From: an uncultured Acidobacteriaceae bacterium
GTDB lineage: Bacteria; Acidobacteriota; Terriglobia; Terriglobales; Acidobacteriaceae
Direction of reading: 5' to 3'
Length of the DNA stretch: 62,468 nt
Assembly: GCA_903828675.1 (NCBI GenBank)
Contig: CAIKND010000187.1
Location: forward strand, 1 to 62,468
The notes under the pieces are model-generated. The model made no database searches. It saw only the letters and a program-made list of their open reading frames with translations, and was not told where the DNA came from. Below, piece by piece: positions 8,603-17,031 of the stretch. Within the stretch, counting starts at the first letter, position 1, and each line of letters begins with the position of its first letter. Both the position numbers and the translations under genes were made by a program.

Positions 8603-9598
8603 GTGGTCTCAAACGCAGTAGAGATTCTCGCAAATCGAGGGGAAACGGATATCAGAGAACCAGCGGCAGAACATGTGAATTCACCGTCGACGAGGCCATT
8701 TGCGGAGGCGTTCAGCGCCGGTCTGCCGTTGCCTGGGACGATCGATCCTCATTTTGAGGAGGCACTTCGCCATGTTCTCGACAACCCGGGCAGCCTGGTT
8801 CGTCCGCGGATCGTGTTTCAGGTGGCGACGGCTTTCGGCCTGGATAGCGCTCACGCGAAAGATCTGGCGGTCGCGCTGGAATATTTTCATACTTCCTCAC
8901 TTCTGTTCGACGACCTGCCGTGCATGGACAATGCAGACGAGCGACGGGGTGTTCCCTGCGTACACGTGGCGTACGGCGAGGCGGGTGCGATTCTTACCGC
9001 GCTTGCCTTGATCAACCGCGCCTATGCGCTGATCTGGAGGGCGGTGTCAGGCGGCTCGCAAGATTGCCAGGAGCGCGCACTGGCCTACCTGGAGAAGTGC
9101 CTCGGCGTTGAGGGACTGCTCAATGGGCAGAGCCTTGACCTGCACTACGCGATGTTGCCGCATACCCGGGAGACGACCGAGAAGATTGCGCAGGGCAAGA
9201 CAGTTTCGTTGATTCGGCTTACGCTGGTTCTGCCGGCTCTGTTGAGCGGCGCTTCGGCACGGGAGACACAATTGCTGGAGCGGATTGCGCTTTACTGGGG
9301 GCTCGGATACCAGATGGTGGATGATCTTAAGGACGTGCTGCAGAGCGCGGAGGATGCAGGGAAGACGGTTGCGCGGGACCTGCTGCTGGACCGGCCGAAC
9401 GTGGCTACGGCGATGGGCGTGGCGGGCGCGGTAAGGCGCCTCACTCGATTCATCGACATGGGTGACAAGACGCTTCACCAGCTATTGAAGGCAAGACCGG
9501 AGATGTTGTTTCTGGAAAAGCTGCGGAGCGATTTGGAAGAGGAACTCGCGAAGGTCACCGAGAATGCGTATGTGATGATTCCGGGAGAGTGCAAGTGA
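8603..9598 (+). CDS. Polyprenyl (geranylgeranyl/farnesyl-type) diphosphate synthase
   Basis: Short-chain trans-prenyl synthases extend allylic diphosphates with isopentenyl diphosphate. The first Asp-rich motif is D103-D104-LPCM-D109 followed by NADERRG, with the four-residue insertion typical of bacterial FPP/GGPP synthases. The second is D240-D241-LKD with a preceding GYQMV. Both are intact, so activity is expected; product length cannot be told safely. The GTG at 8603 is the only start near the upstream motif. The gene overlaps the downstream ABC permease at its stop codon and heads a seven-gene operon ending in a YceI protein, which suggests the prenyl product serves that system. Confidence 0.9.
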   Translation: MVSNAVEILANRGETDIREPAAEHVNSPSTRPFAEAFSAGLPLPGTIDPHFEEALRHVLDNPGSLVRPRIVFQVATAFGLDSAHAKDLAVALEYFHTSSLLFDDLPCMDNADERRGVPCVHVAYGEAGAILTALALINRAYALIWRAVSGGSQDCQERALAYLEKCLGVEGLLNGQSLDLHYAMLPHTRETTEKIAQGKTVSLIRLTLVLPALLSGASARETQLLERIALYWGLGYQMVDDLKDVLQSAEDAGKTVARDLLLDRPNVATAMGVAGAVRRLTRFIDMGDKTLHQLLKARPEMLFLEKLRSDLEEELAKVTENAYVMIPGECK

Positions 9599-10707
9599 TC
9601 TTCCTGAAGCTGATTGTGACGAATCTGCGCAGGCATCGCATCCGGTCTTTCATCAGCGTGGCGGGCATCGCTTTCAGCGTTGCAGCGATGCTGACCGTGG
9701 TGACAATCTTGCAGGGCGCGATCGGAATGTTCTCCGGGATTCTGTCGAGTGACAGCGAGATTATCGTTTTTGAGCGCAACGTGTCGGATCTGTTTTTCAG
9801 CAATGTTCCCGCAGCGGCAGTGGAGGAGATCGGTGGCTGGCCGATGGTGCGGCATGCCGATCCGGTTCTGTTTGGAGTTGTGTCGAGCGCGGATCACCCG
9901 ATTATTACGTGCTTCGGTGTGACGGCTGAAGATGCGCGCATTCGCAAGGCTACATGGGTTGCGGGCGACCGGCTGGACTTTGCGCAGCACGCAGACGATG
10001 TGGTTTTGGGAGAGCGGGCCGCGGAGTTTCTGAGCGCGAAGCTCGGCGACCATGTGCCGATAGGACACGGGGTCTTCCACGTAATTGGAATTTTGAAGAC
10101 GGCCAACGGCTTTGAGGATGGCGGCGTATTTATGCCGTTGACCTCGGCGCAGAGCTTCTTTCACAAGGAAGGCACGTCCTCGGTAATCACGATCAAGCTG
10201 CGCAACAAGGACGACGCTGCTGGCTTCAAGGCACGGGTGAAGGCGAGTTTTCCGAACCTGATTGGTTTGGAAGACCAGGAGTTTACGCGGTCCTATTCGC
10301 AGTTCAAGATACTGAAGGCGACGGCCTGGGCGGTGGGCGGATGCGGCCTGATACTGGGGGGGCTGGGCGTTGCAAACACGATGATCATGTCGGTATTTAC
10401 GCGGATTCGGGAGATTGCGATTCTGCGCGTGAACGGATTTTCAAATATGCAGTTGGCGGGAGTTATCTTTGGCGAGTCGGCGTTGGTGTCGATTATCGGA
10501 GCGCTGGCGGGGCTTTCAATCGGGATTTGCTTTCTGTATATGCTGAAGCTGGTTCCCGCGCTCCACGGGTACGTGGACGTGACGATTGAGCCTGCGATCC
10601 TGCTGATTGTGATTTTGCTTGCTTTGCTGACCGGGGTTGCAGGCGCGCTTTATCCGGCCTTCTATGCGATGCGTGTCCGTGCGGTGGAGGCGCTTCGTTT
10701 CGAATGA
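9595..10707 (+). CDS. FtsX/MacB-type ABC transporter permease
   Basis: There is a single N-terminal TM helix (about residues 15-40), a periplasmic domain of about 220 residues, and three C-terminal TM helices. This is the MacB/LolC/FtsX layout used for extracting or moving lipids and peptides out of the membrane. I prefer the GTG at 9595 because GGGAG lies 7 bp before it; a GTG at 9589 is also in frame. The 9595 start overlaps the prenyl-synthase stop (GTGA). The ATPase partner follows with a 4-bp overlap. Unlike full MacB, the ATPase is not fused. No periplasmic adaptor is next to it. Confidence 0.88.
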   Translation: MIFLKLIVTNLRRHRIRSFISVAGIAFSVAAMLTVVTILQGAIGMFSGILSSDSEIIVFERNVSDLFFSNVPAAAVEEIGGWPMVRHADPVLFGVVSSADHPIITCFGVTAEDARIRKATWVAGDRLDFAQHADDVVLGERAAEFLSAKLGDHVPIGHGVFHVIGILKTANGFEDGGVFMPLTSAQSFFHKEGTSSVITIKLRNKDDAAGFKARVKASFPNLIGLEDQEFTRSYSQFKILKATAWAVGGCGLILGGLGVANTMIMSVFTRIREIAILRVNGFSNMQLAGVIFGESALVSIIGALAGLSIGICFLYMLKLVPALHGYVDVTIEPAILLIVILLALLTGVAGALYPAFYAMRVRAVEALRFE

Positions 10708-11408
10708 AGACCGAATCGGCAAACGGAAATGGAAACGTTGTTCTGCGCGCGGATGACGTGTGGAAGAGCTATGACGATGGGGCGATCACGGTTCTGAAAG
10801 GCGCGGACTTCGAAGTGACCGCAGGGCAGACGGTCGCGCTTTGCGGTCCATCGGGCTGCGGGAAGAGCACATTGCTGCACCTGTTCGGCGGGCTGGATGA
10901 GCCAGACCGGGGGCGCGTCTCAGTGAACGGCACGGAGATCAACAGGCACAGCAACCTGCTGCGCCTGCTGAGGCATGAGGTAGGTTTTGTATTTCAGCTT
11001 CATAACCTGATTCCCGACCTGACGCTCGAAGAGAACTGCCTGATTCCAACGGTTGCGGCGGGGACGGATCAGCGAAGCGCGCAGGCGCGGTTGCGGCATT
11101 TGACGGATCGCACCGGGTTGAGCCATCGACGGGACCAGCGCATACAGAAGCTTTCAGGCGGAGAGCGTCAACGGACGGCGTTGTGCAGGGCTCTGATGAA
11201 CAAGCCGAAGATACTATTGGCGGACGAGCCGACCGGATCGCTGGATGAACAAACGAGCGCGACGGTGTTCGAACTGCTGCTGGACATTGTGGCGACGGAG
11301 GGCGTGACGCTGGTGATGGCGACGCACGACCGCGGCCTGGCGGCACGTTGCGACCGGCTTTTGGAGATGCACGAGGGGAGAATCGATGAGTCCGTATCCG
11401 TCCGCTAA
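10704..11408 (+). CDS. ABC transporter ATPase (LolD/MacB family)
   Basis: All motifs are intact: Walker A GPSGCGKST (residues 48-56), Q-loop FVFQLHNLIPDLT, signature LSGGERQR, Walker B ILLADEPTGSLDE and the switch His in MATHDRG. The 234-aa length and the L-H-N-L-I-P context place it with LolD/MacB-type ATPases that drive FtsX-fold permeases. It is translationally coupled to the permease upstream (ATGA overlap) and overlaps the next gene, the cbb3-like membrane protein, by 23 bp. Confidence 0.93.
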   Translation: MKTESANGNGNVVLRADDVWKSYDDGAITVLKGADFEVTAGQTVALCGPSGCGKSTLLHLFGGLDEPDRGRVSVNGTEINRHSNLLRLLRHEVGFVFQLHNLIPDLTLEENCLIPTVAAGTDQRSAQARLRHLTDRTGLSHRRDQRIQKLSGGERQRTALCRALMNKPKILLADEPTGSLDEQTSATVFELLLDIVATEGVTLVMATHDRGLAARCDRLLEMHEGRIDESVSVR

Positions 11409-12723
11409 GACGATATACGCGCGCACGAGTTCTCCCGGAGTCGCAGGCGCTGCGTGGCACAGCTTGCTGTGGCTTGTGATTGCGAATGCCATCGGCGTGC
11501 TGATCGCTGTTCTGCTGTTGTCTCCCAGCCTGAACAAGGAACTTGGCGAGTGGACGTACGGGCGATGGGTGATTGTGCACATGAACCTGGAACTCTATGG
11601 CTGGTCGAGTCTGCCGATGGCCGCCTTTCTCTTCAAGGTTTATGGCGCGGATCGCGGGCCGCTGGCGCAGTGGTGCCGTCCTGCGCTTTGGGTTTGGTCC
11701 ACGGCGCTGGGCGTGGGCACGTTGTCGTGGCTTTCGGGGCAGTCCAGCGGCAAGTTGTTTCTGGATTGGAGCGGATACGCGCGCATCTATTTCCCACTTA
11801 CGATTCTGGCGCTTTGGCTGCTGATTGCAGCGGCGCTGGTTAGCGGATGGAATAGTTCAGACAACGCGGGGCTGGCGGCGCGGAGTGCAAAGGTGCTTGG
11901 CCTGGTGCTACTGCTGGTGGTTCCGTTTTTGATTTATATTGCATCGAGTCCGACGCTCTATCCGGCCATCAATCCCGATACTGGCGGGCCTACGGGGGCG
12001 AGCCAGCTTGAGTCCTCTCTGATTGTCGTGGCGATTCTGCTGATGCTTCCGTTCGGGCTGACGAGGCGCAAAGCGGAGCGTTCACGGACGATTGCAATTG
12101 CGTGGGTGGTGCTTGCGGCCGAGATGGTGCTGTGCCTTGCGCTGGGCCGGACAGACATCAGCCATCATCGCCCTGCGCAGTATTTGAGCCTGGGGAGCCT
12201 TTTGCTGTGGCTGCCACTGACGCCCGCGTATTATGCAGCGTTCGAATGGCATGCGGCGACAAGACGCTGGCGCATTGCGTTTCTGTGCTGGTGGTCGGCT
12301 CTGGTGCTAACGGGCTGGGTGATGTTTCTGCCCGGTGTACTGGACCACTTTAAATTCACCGATGGGCTGGTGGGTCACTCGCTGCTGGCAATGGCCGGTT
12401 TTGTATCCAGCCTGCTGATCTTCGTGCTGGTGGAACTGCTGGGCGAGGATGGATGGATCTTCAATCAGACGTGGTCGTTTTATGCGTGGAACGGAGGCGT
12501 TGCGGCTTACGTTGCGCTGATGTTCACAGCGGGCTGGCGCGAGGGCTTCGATCCCGCGTTTACGATGGCGCCGGGCTCGATGCGGAATGCGATCTATGAC
12601 ATCCGCCTGTTGGTTGGAATTTCACTTCTCGCAGCTTCGGTGGACTGGTTCGTTTGGGCCACCAAGCTTGTTCGCGAGCCATCCCTTGATTCTGTAACAT
12701 CAGCGCAGGAGGTGACAGCATGA
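11386..12723 (+). CDS. Degenerate cbb3-type oxidase subunit I-like membrane protein
   Basis: About 12 hydrophobic segments. Several stretches resemble CcoN: VHMNLELYGW (H65, position of a low-spin heme ligand), the pair H260-H261 followed by a helix with LGSLLLWLP (position of the two Cu-B histidines of helix 7), and TDGLVGHSLLAMAGF, which matches the TD-xxx-GHxH helix of CcoN. In that last motif the second His is replaced by L333, and no counterpart of the third Cu-B His (GHN motif) is seen in the expected helix. It therefore looks like a heme-copper oxidase relative that may not reduce oxygen. The alignment is from memory of the family. It overlaps both neighbours and precedes a CcoO-like fusion. 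Confidence 0.65.
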   Translation: MSPYPSAKTIYARTSSPGVAGAAWHSLLWLVIANAIGVLIAVLLLSPSLNKELGEWTYGRWVIVHMNLELYGWSSLPMAAFLFKVYGADRGPLAQWCRPALWVWSTALGVGTLSWLSGQSSGKLFLDWSGYARIYFPLTILALWLLIAAALVSGWNSSDNAGLAARSAKVLGLVLLLVVPFLIYIASSPTLYPAINPDTGGPTGASQLESSLIVVAILLMLPFGLTRRKAERSRTIAIAWVVLAAEMVLCLALGRTDISHHRPAQYLSLGSLLLWLPLTPAYYAAFEWHAATRRWRIAFLCWWSALVLTGWVMFLPGVLDHFKFTDGLVGHSLLAMAGFVSSLLIFVLVELLGEDGWIFNQTWSFYAWNGGVAAYVALMFTAGWREGFDPAFTMAPGSMRNAIYDIRLLVGISLLAASVDWFVWATKLVREPSLDSVTSAQEVTA

Positions 12724-13130
12724 ACCGTTCCGCTCTTATTGCATATCAGTTACTGATTGGTGTTTCCGATACCGCGACCGGCGCGCTGCTGGTGGTTGCG
12801 CCGGAGTTTACGCTGCGGATGATGGGATTGCACGTTGCTTCCGACGCGCTTGTGTTTCTATCGTTTATCGGCGCGTTTGTCTTCTCAGTGGGCCTGGCGT
12901 GCCTGTATGGGGCGCGGGTGATGGTGCGCAGAGGAAGCCCGTGCAAGATGGAAGCGGTATGGCTGTTGACGGCGATTATGCGCGCCAGCGTGGCTGTCTT
13001 CATCGTCGCGCAAATAGTGGCGCATACGCTGGAAATGGGCTGGCTGACGATAGCCTGGTTTGACGGCGCATGCGTGCTGATTCAGACGATTGGCCTTCGA
13101 AAGTGCTGGCTGGGCAATGTTGCGCGGTAA
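12720..13130 (+). CDS. Small four-helix membrane protein
   Basis: This 136-residue protein has four predicted transmembrane helices and no recognised motif. It sits between the oxidase-like subunit and the cytochrome fusion and overlaps both (4 bp upstream, 14 bp downstream if the next start is the ATG at 13117). It may be an accessory subunit of the same membrane complex. That is inference from position only. Confidence 0.7.
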   Translation: MNRSALIAYQLLIGVSDTATGALLVVAPEFTLRMMGLHVASDALVFLSFIGAFVFSVGLACLYGARVMVRRGSPCKMEAVWLLTAIMRASVAVFIVAQIVAHTLEMGWLTIAWFDGACVLIQTIGLRKCWLGNVAR

Positions 13131-15015
13131 TAGGCATGTGGCGGGATGGCAAGGTGCGAGCCTTGTCGCCATAACGTATGTCTACTTTCTGATTTTTGCG
13201 CAGTTTGCGTTTCTGAAGCGGTTGTCGAGCCTGGGCGTGGAGGGCGCGCAACTGAAGATTGTCATGGCGGCGATGGCCATCGGCGGGATATTGCTGAGCC
13301 TGCTTGCGCCACGGCTGAATGTGTGGAGCCAGCCGAATGCACGGCTGCGCATCGGACTTTGCACTTCAGCCGCGGCGGCGTTTCTTTCGCTGCTTTCGTT
13401 TGGTTCCGTGGCTGCCTTGGCGGAGTCGTTTCTGATTGGCGCGGGTCTTGGTCTGCTGACCGTCACATTGGTCACGCATTTGCGACAGTGGACGGGCAGC
13501 CGGAATCCGCTGCTACTGGTGGGCCTGGGGACGGGCGCGGGCTATTTTGCCTGCAACTTTCCTCCGCTCTTTACTTCCTCACCGGGGACGCAGGGGGTGG
13601 TGGCGGGTTTGCTGTGCCTGGTGGGGGTGGGTGTCAGTTTTAGCGTCAGCGCTTCGACGGCTGAAGAGGCGGAGACTGAGCGGAGGCCGACGTACTCGTT
13701 TTTTCGGGTATTGGGCTGCTTTGCCGCGCTGGTGTGGCTGGACTCCGCCGCGTTCTTCATCATTCAGAACACACCGGCGCTGAAGGCGGGCACTTGGGAA
13801 GGCTCGCTGCACCTGTGGGCCAACGGCGGGCTGCACTTTGCGGCCGCTCTGGCGAGTGTGTGGTTGCTGCGGCGCAAAGGGCTTTCGCTTGTTCTGTCAG
13901 CGGCATTTGTTGCACTGGGAGTGGCGTGCCTACTGTTGCTCGATCCGAGCCATGCTGCGTTTGCTTCAGTGATTTATCCAATCGGTGTATCGCTCTATTC
14001 GGTAGCGCTGGTGGCTTATCCATCGCTGCTTGCCCCGGCGGCTTCAGCGGCGGAGCGTGGGCGCATGGCTGGGTGGATCTACGCGATAGCGGGGTGGCTG
14101 GGCTCGGCGATGGGCATCGGCATGGGACAGAACCTGGGGCATGTCCCGCCGGTGTTTGTGCTCGGGGCGGGATGCGTGGTGCTGCTGCCGTGGGTGGTGA
14201 AGACGGTGCGAGGGCGACAACGCGAGATGGTGGCGACCGCGGTGGTTTTGCTGGCGGCCTTCTGCGTGGAGCACTTTGTTGTTGCCGTGCAGATACCTTC
14301 GCAATTGAACGAGGTGGAGCGGGGCAGGCAGGTGTATATCTCCGAGGGCTGCATCAATTGCCATTCGCAATATGTGCGGCCGAATACGGCAGATGTATTG
14401 ATGTGGGGGCCGTCGGAATCGATAGAGGATCTGCGCCGTGAGCATCCGCCATTGATCGGAAACAGGCGGCAGGGGCCAGATCTGGCCGAAGTGGGTGGGC
14501 GGCGCTCGCCGCTGTGGCTGAGGGCGCACTTTTTCGATCCGCACGAGGTAAGCGGTGGCTCGATCATGCCATCGTATGCCTATCTTTTTCTGGACAGGCG
14601 AGGCAACGACCTGGTGGCCTATATTGAAAGCCTGCAGGGAAGCGGGACCGTGGAGCATGTGGCGGCGGAGCGGGACTGGCACCTGTCTGCCTCCTCGATG
14701 GCGGCGGCAAATGCGGGCGAGGGCGAAAGGCTGTATGAGCGCCACTGCGCAACCTGCCACAATGTGAACGGGAGTACGCGCCTGATATGGCAGGCCAACT
14801 TCAAGAGGCTTCCACCTGATCTTCGGGTGGGGCCGTTCTATTATCTTCCGCCTTATGGGCCGGCTGCGCTGCGCATAGACAGGCTGGCGCAGATCACAAA
14901 GTTCGGCGTTGCCGGAACCGACATGCCTGGGCATGAATACCTGCCAGACAGCGAGATTGCCTCCATCAGTTTGTGGTTGACGCAGAGTAACGCGCAACTG
15001 AGTCAAAACCGATAA
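13117..15015 (+). CDS. MFS-like transporter fused to CcoO-type and second cytochrome c domains
   Basis: About 380 N-terminal residues form some 12 transmembrane helices with MFS-like character. After a further helix, a CcoO-like domain begins: VERGRQVYISEGCINCHSQYVRP (heme c motif C421-x2-C424-H425, numbered from a TTG at 13090), GPDLAEVGGRRSPLWLRAH and SIMPSYAYLF (probable axial Met). A second heme c site follows at C553-x2-C556-H557 (CATCH) with a possible Met ligand in TDMPGHEYL. I choose the ATG at 13117 because it shortens the overlap with the previous gene; residue numbers drop by 9 from that start. CcoO is normally a separate protein with one helix, so this is an unusual fusion. Confidence 0.82.
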   Translation: MLRGNRHVAGWQGASLVAITYVYFLIFAQFAFLKRLSSLGVEGAQLKIVMAAMAIGGILLSLLAPRLNVWSQPNARLRIGLCTSAAAAFLSLLSFGSVAALAESFLIGAGLGLLTVTLVTHLRQWTGSRNPLLLVGLGTGAGYFACNFPPLFTSSPGTQGVVAGLLCLVGVGVSFSVSASTAEEAETERRPTYSFFRVLGCFAALVWLDSAAFFIIQNTPALKAGTWEGSLHLWANGGLHFAAALASVWLLRRKGLSLVLSAAFVALGVACLLLLDPSHAAFASVIYPIGVSLYSVALVAYPSLLAPAASAAERGRMAGWIYAIAGWLGSAMGIGMGQNLGHVPPVFVLGAGCVVLLPWVVKTVRGRQREMVATAVVLLAAFCVEHFVVAVQIPSQLNEVERGRQVYISEGCINCHSQYVRPNTADVLMWGPSESIEDLRREHPPLIGNRRQGPDLAEVGGRRSPLWLRAHFFDPHEVSGGSIMPSYAYLFLDRRGNDLVAYIESLQGSGTVEHVAAERDWHLSASSMAAANAGEGERLYERHCATCHNVNGSTRLIWQANFKRLPPDLRVGPFYYLPPYGPAALRIDRLAQITKFGVAGTDMPGHEYLPDSEIASISLWLTQSNAQLSQNR

Positions 15016-15041
15016 TTCCCCTTGCTTACAGGAGAGAAAAC

Positions 15042-15611
15042 ATGAAGACCATCGCTCATTCGATCATTTGTTCCTCGCTGCTGCTGTTTGTGCCCGCGGT
15101 GTTCGCACAGCAACAGACGTTTGCGGTTAATCCGGAATCAAGTGCGGTTGCCTTTGGGCTGAACGGCACCGGGCATCATGTGCAGGGTACGTTCAAGGTG
15201 CAGAGCGGCTCGATCATGTTCGACCGGACAGCACAGAAGATTTCAGGCTCGGTGGCGGTGAACGCGGGCAGCGGAAACAGCGGAGAGCCGAGCCGGGACC
15301 ACAAGATGAGCTCGGACATTCTGGACACGCTGCATTTTGCCGAGGTGTCATTTGTGCCGCAGAGCTACCAGGGAACGCTTGCGGCGACGGGCGATTCGAC
15401 GATTCAGGTGACCGGCATTTTTACGCTTCACGGGACGCCGCACGACCTGACGGTTCCTGTGCAGGTTCATATTGAGGGAACCAACTGCACTGTGAAGGCG
15501 CACTTCAGCGTGCCTTATGTGAAGTGGGGGCTGAAGGATCCGAGCATCTTCGTTCTGAAGGTTGCCAAGGATGTCGATATCGAACTGACGCTGGTGGGGG
15601 GACTGTCGTAG
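15042..15611 (+). CDS. Periplasmic YceI-family (isoprenoid-binding lipocalin-like) protein
   Basis: A signal peptide (MKTIAHSIICSSLLLFVPAVFAQ) precedes a full YceI domain of about 165 residues, with the typical GHHVQGTFKVQSG, SRDHKMSSDILDT, FVPQSY and GIFTLHGTPHDLTVPV segments. YceI proteins fold as lipocalin-like barrels and have been found with bound polyisoprenoid or ubiquinone-type lipids. AGGAGAG lies about 7 bp before the ATG. It is the last gene of the operon that begins with a prenyl diphosphate synthase, which supports an isoprenoid or quinone ligand. Confidence 0.93.
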   Translation: MKTIAHSIICSSLLLFVPAVFAQQQTFAVNPESSAVAFGLNGTGHHVQGTFKVQSGSIMFDRTAQKISGSVAVNAGSGNSGEPSRDHKMSSDILDTLHFAEVSFVPQSYQGTLAATGDSTIQVTGIFTLHGTPHDLTVPVQVHIEGTNCTVKAHFSVPYVKWGLKDPSIFVLKVAKDVDIELTLVGGLS

Positions 15612-15673
15612 ACGGGCAGGCATTTGCGTGCTGACGGCAATGGCCTGCCCATGTGTTTCAGAGAGTCTGTAAC

Positions 15674-17008
15674 CTACGGGGCGGTGAAGACGAAATCGAT
15701 GTGGTAGTACCAGGGATGGCCGTTGATGAGATAAGGCCTGAACCGGCACTCCCAAAAGTGGAGGCCGTCTTTAGCAATCACATCCGAAGGAATTCCATCT
15801 GAATAGCTCTCGCCGGTGAGTTTACCTGCCTCGTTGACCGAGGCGCGGATCTTAAAGGTGGTTCCCGAAGGGAGCAATCCAGGCGGCAAGATGGGATTGT
15901 AGGTGCAGCCGGACATAACCTTTCCGATCTGCTCGCCGGCAAGCGCGGGGAGTTCGGCTGCGCCCATGCTGGTTTTGAAGTGAATCACAAGTGGCGTTTC
16001 CATTTGCACCGGAATGCCATCTACCAGCAGCGGCTTGAACTTGTAGTGGAGTGCCTGAAGTTTGCCGGAGTCTTCGAGTCCAGGGGTATCTGAGTTGTGC
16101 CTGTAGGCCTCGCGAACTTGTCCGGTTCGGTCGGTGAGTACGTGGACAATCATATTTCCTTCAGTCTTTCCTTCACGGATAAGCGGCCACTCGATGGTGG
16201 GCGCTTTCTCAAGAAGGGACTGATTTGTGGACATCGAGACGAAACGCGTTTCAATGCGCTGCTCTGGCGGTGTGGGATGTCTGACAGCGAAGAGACTCTC
16301 GTCCGGGTGAGTGAGAGTCTCCAACTTAGTCAGTTTGGCGATTACTTTCTCGTTGTCGTCGGTGTAGTCGGTATAGGTTCGTGCGATAAGTTTGCCGCCA
16401 AACCGCTTGTAGTCGCTGAACTCCATGAAATAAGTGAAATCGATGGCGGACTTGATGAGAGGTTCCTTGCCGGAGAAGCAAATCTCTGCCCAAGTCATCT
16501 GGTCTGTGATTCCGCCGGGTCGGTCATCGCGCTTGACGCAGCTTTGAGAAATATTCTCGCCCAACATTACCGGAGTTCTTCTTTCGCGAAATTCATCCGA
16601 CCTCGGAAGCGGGTCCATAATTGCGCGGACGTAGTTGCGCAGCCACAGCGGATAAAAGTCGCCGGTATTCTGCTCTTCAACCGTTTCTCCGTTGACGATG
16701 CGCGTTTGATTGAAAGCTTTCGAAGTCACCTTGATGCGGTAGTGAGAAGAATCTTCCCATTGGACTTCAACCGAACCTTGATATGGGGAGTCCCGATTAC
16801 TTGGTTGACTTATGACGAGAATTGCGTGAAAAGGTGAACCATGGTGAGTCAGGGAACAAGTTTCGAGCGCACGGTTGAGCGCTTCATCAGACGGAATTTT
16901 ATCCTGCGCCTGGATAAATTGTCGGAAGTCTGCCGATTGCGCGGAGGAAAACGGACTTGAATGAATGCTGAGAAAAACTGCAAGCAAGAACTTCATTAAC
17001 GTTCGCAT
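15674..17008 (-). CDS. Secreted protein with two TonB-C-like domains
   Basis: The start is the ATG at 17008, giving MRTLMKFLLAVFLSIHSS, a clear signal peptide. The same frame stays open further upstream inside the acyl-CoA dehydrogenase gene, but that part has no protein-like character. The N-terminal 230 residues are not recognised. Two C-terminal segments, GNMIVHVLTDRTGQVREAYRH...PLVIHFKTSM and GTTFKIRASVNEAGKLTGESYSDG...IDFVFTAP, have the beta-alpha-beta pattern of the TonB C-terminal domain common in acidobacterial secreted proteins. No membrane anchor other than the signal is seen, so a classic TonB energy-transfer role is doubtful. Confidence 0.72.
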   Translation of the reverse strand: MRTLMKFLLAVFLSIHSSPFSSAQSADFRQFIQAQDKIPSDEALNRALETCSLTHHGSPFHAILVISQPSNRDSPYQGSVEVQWEDSSHYRIKVTSKAFNQTRIVNGETVEEQNTGDFYPLWLRNYVRAIMDPLPRSDEFRERRTPVMLGENISQSCVKRDDRPGGITDQMTWAEICFSGKEPLIKSAIDFTYFMEFSDYKRFGGKLIARTYTDYTDDNEKVIAKLTKLETLTHPDESLFAVRHPTPPEQRIETRFVSMSTNQSLLEKAPTIEWPLIREGKTEGNMIVHVLTDRTGQVREAYRHNSDTPGLEDSGKLQALHYKFKPLLVDGIPVQMETPLVIHFKTSMGAAELPALAGEQIGKVMSGCTYNPILPPGLLPSGTTFKIRASVNEAGKLTGESYSDGIPSDVIAKDGLHFWECRFRPYLINGHPWYYHIDFVFTAP

Positions 17009-17031
17009 GATAGCAATCCACCAAAATGATT

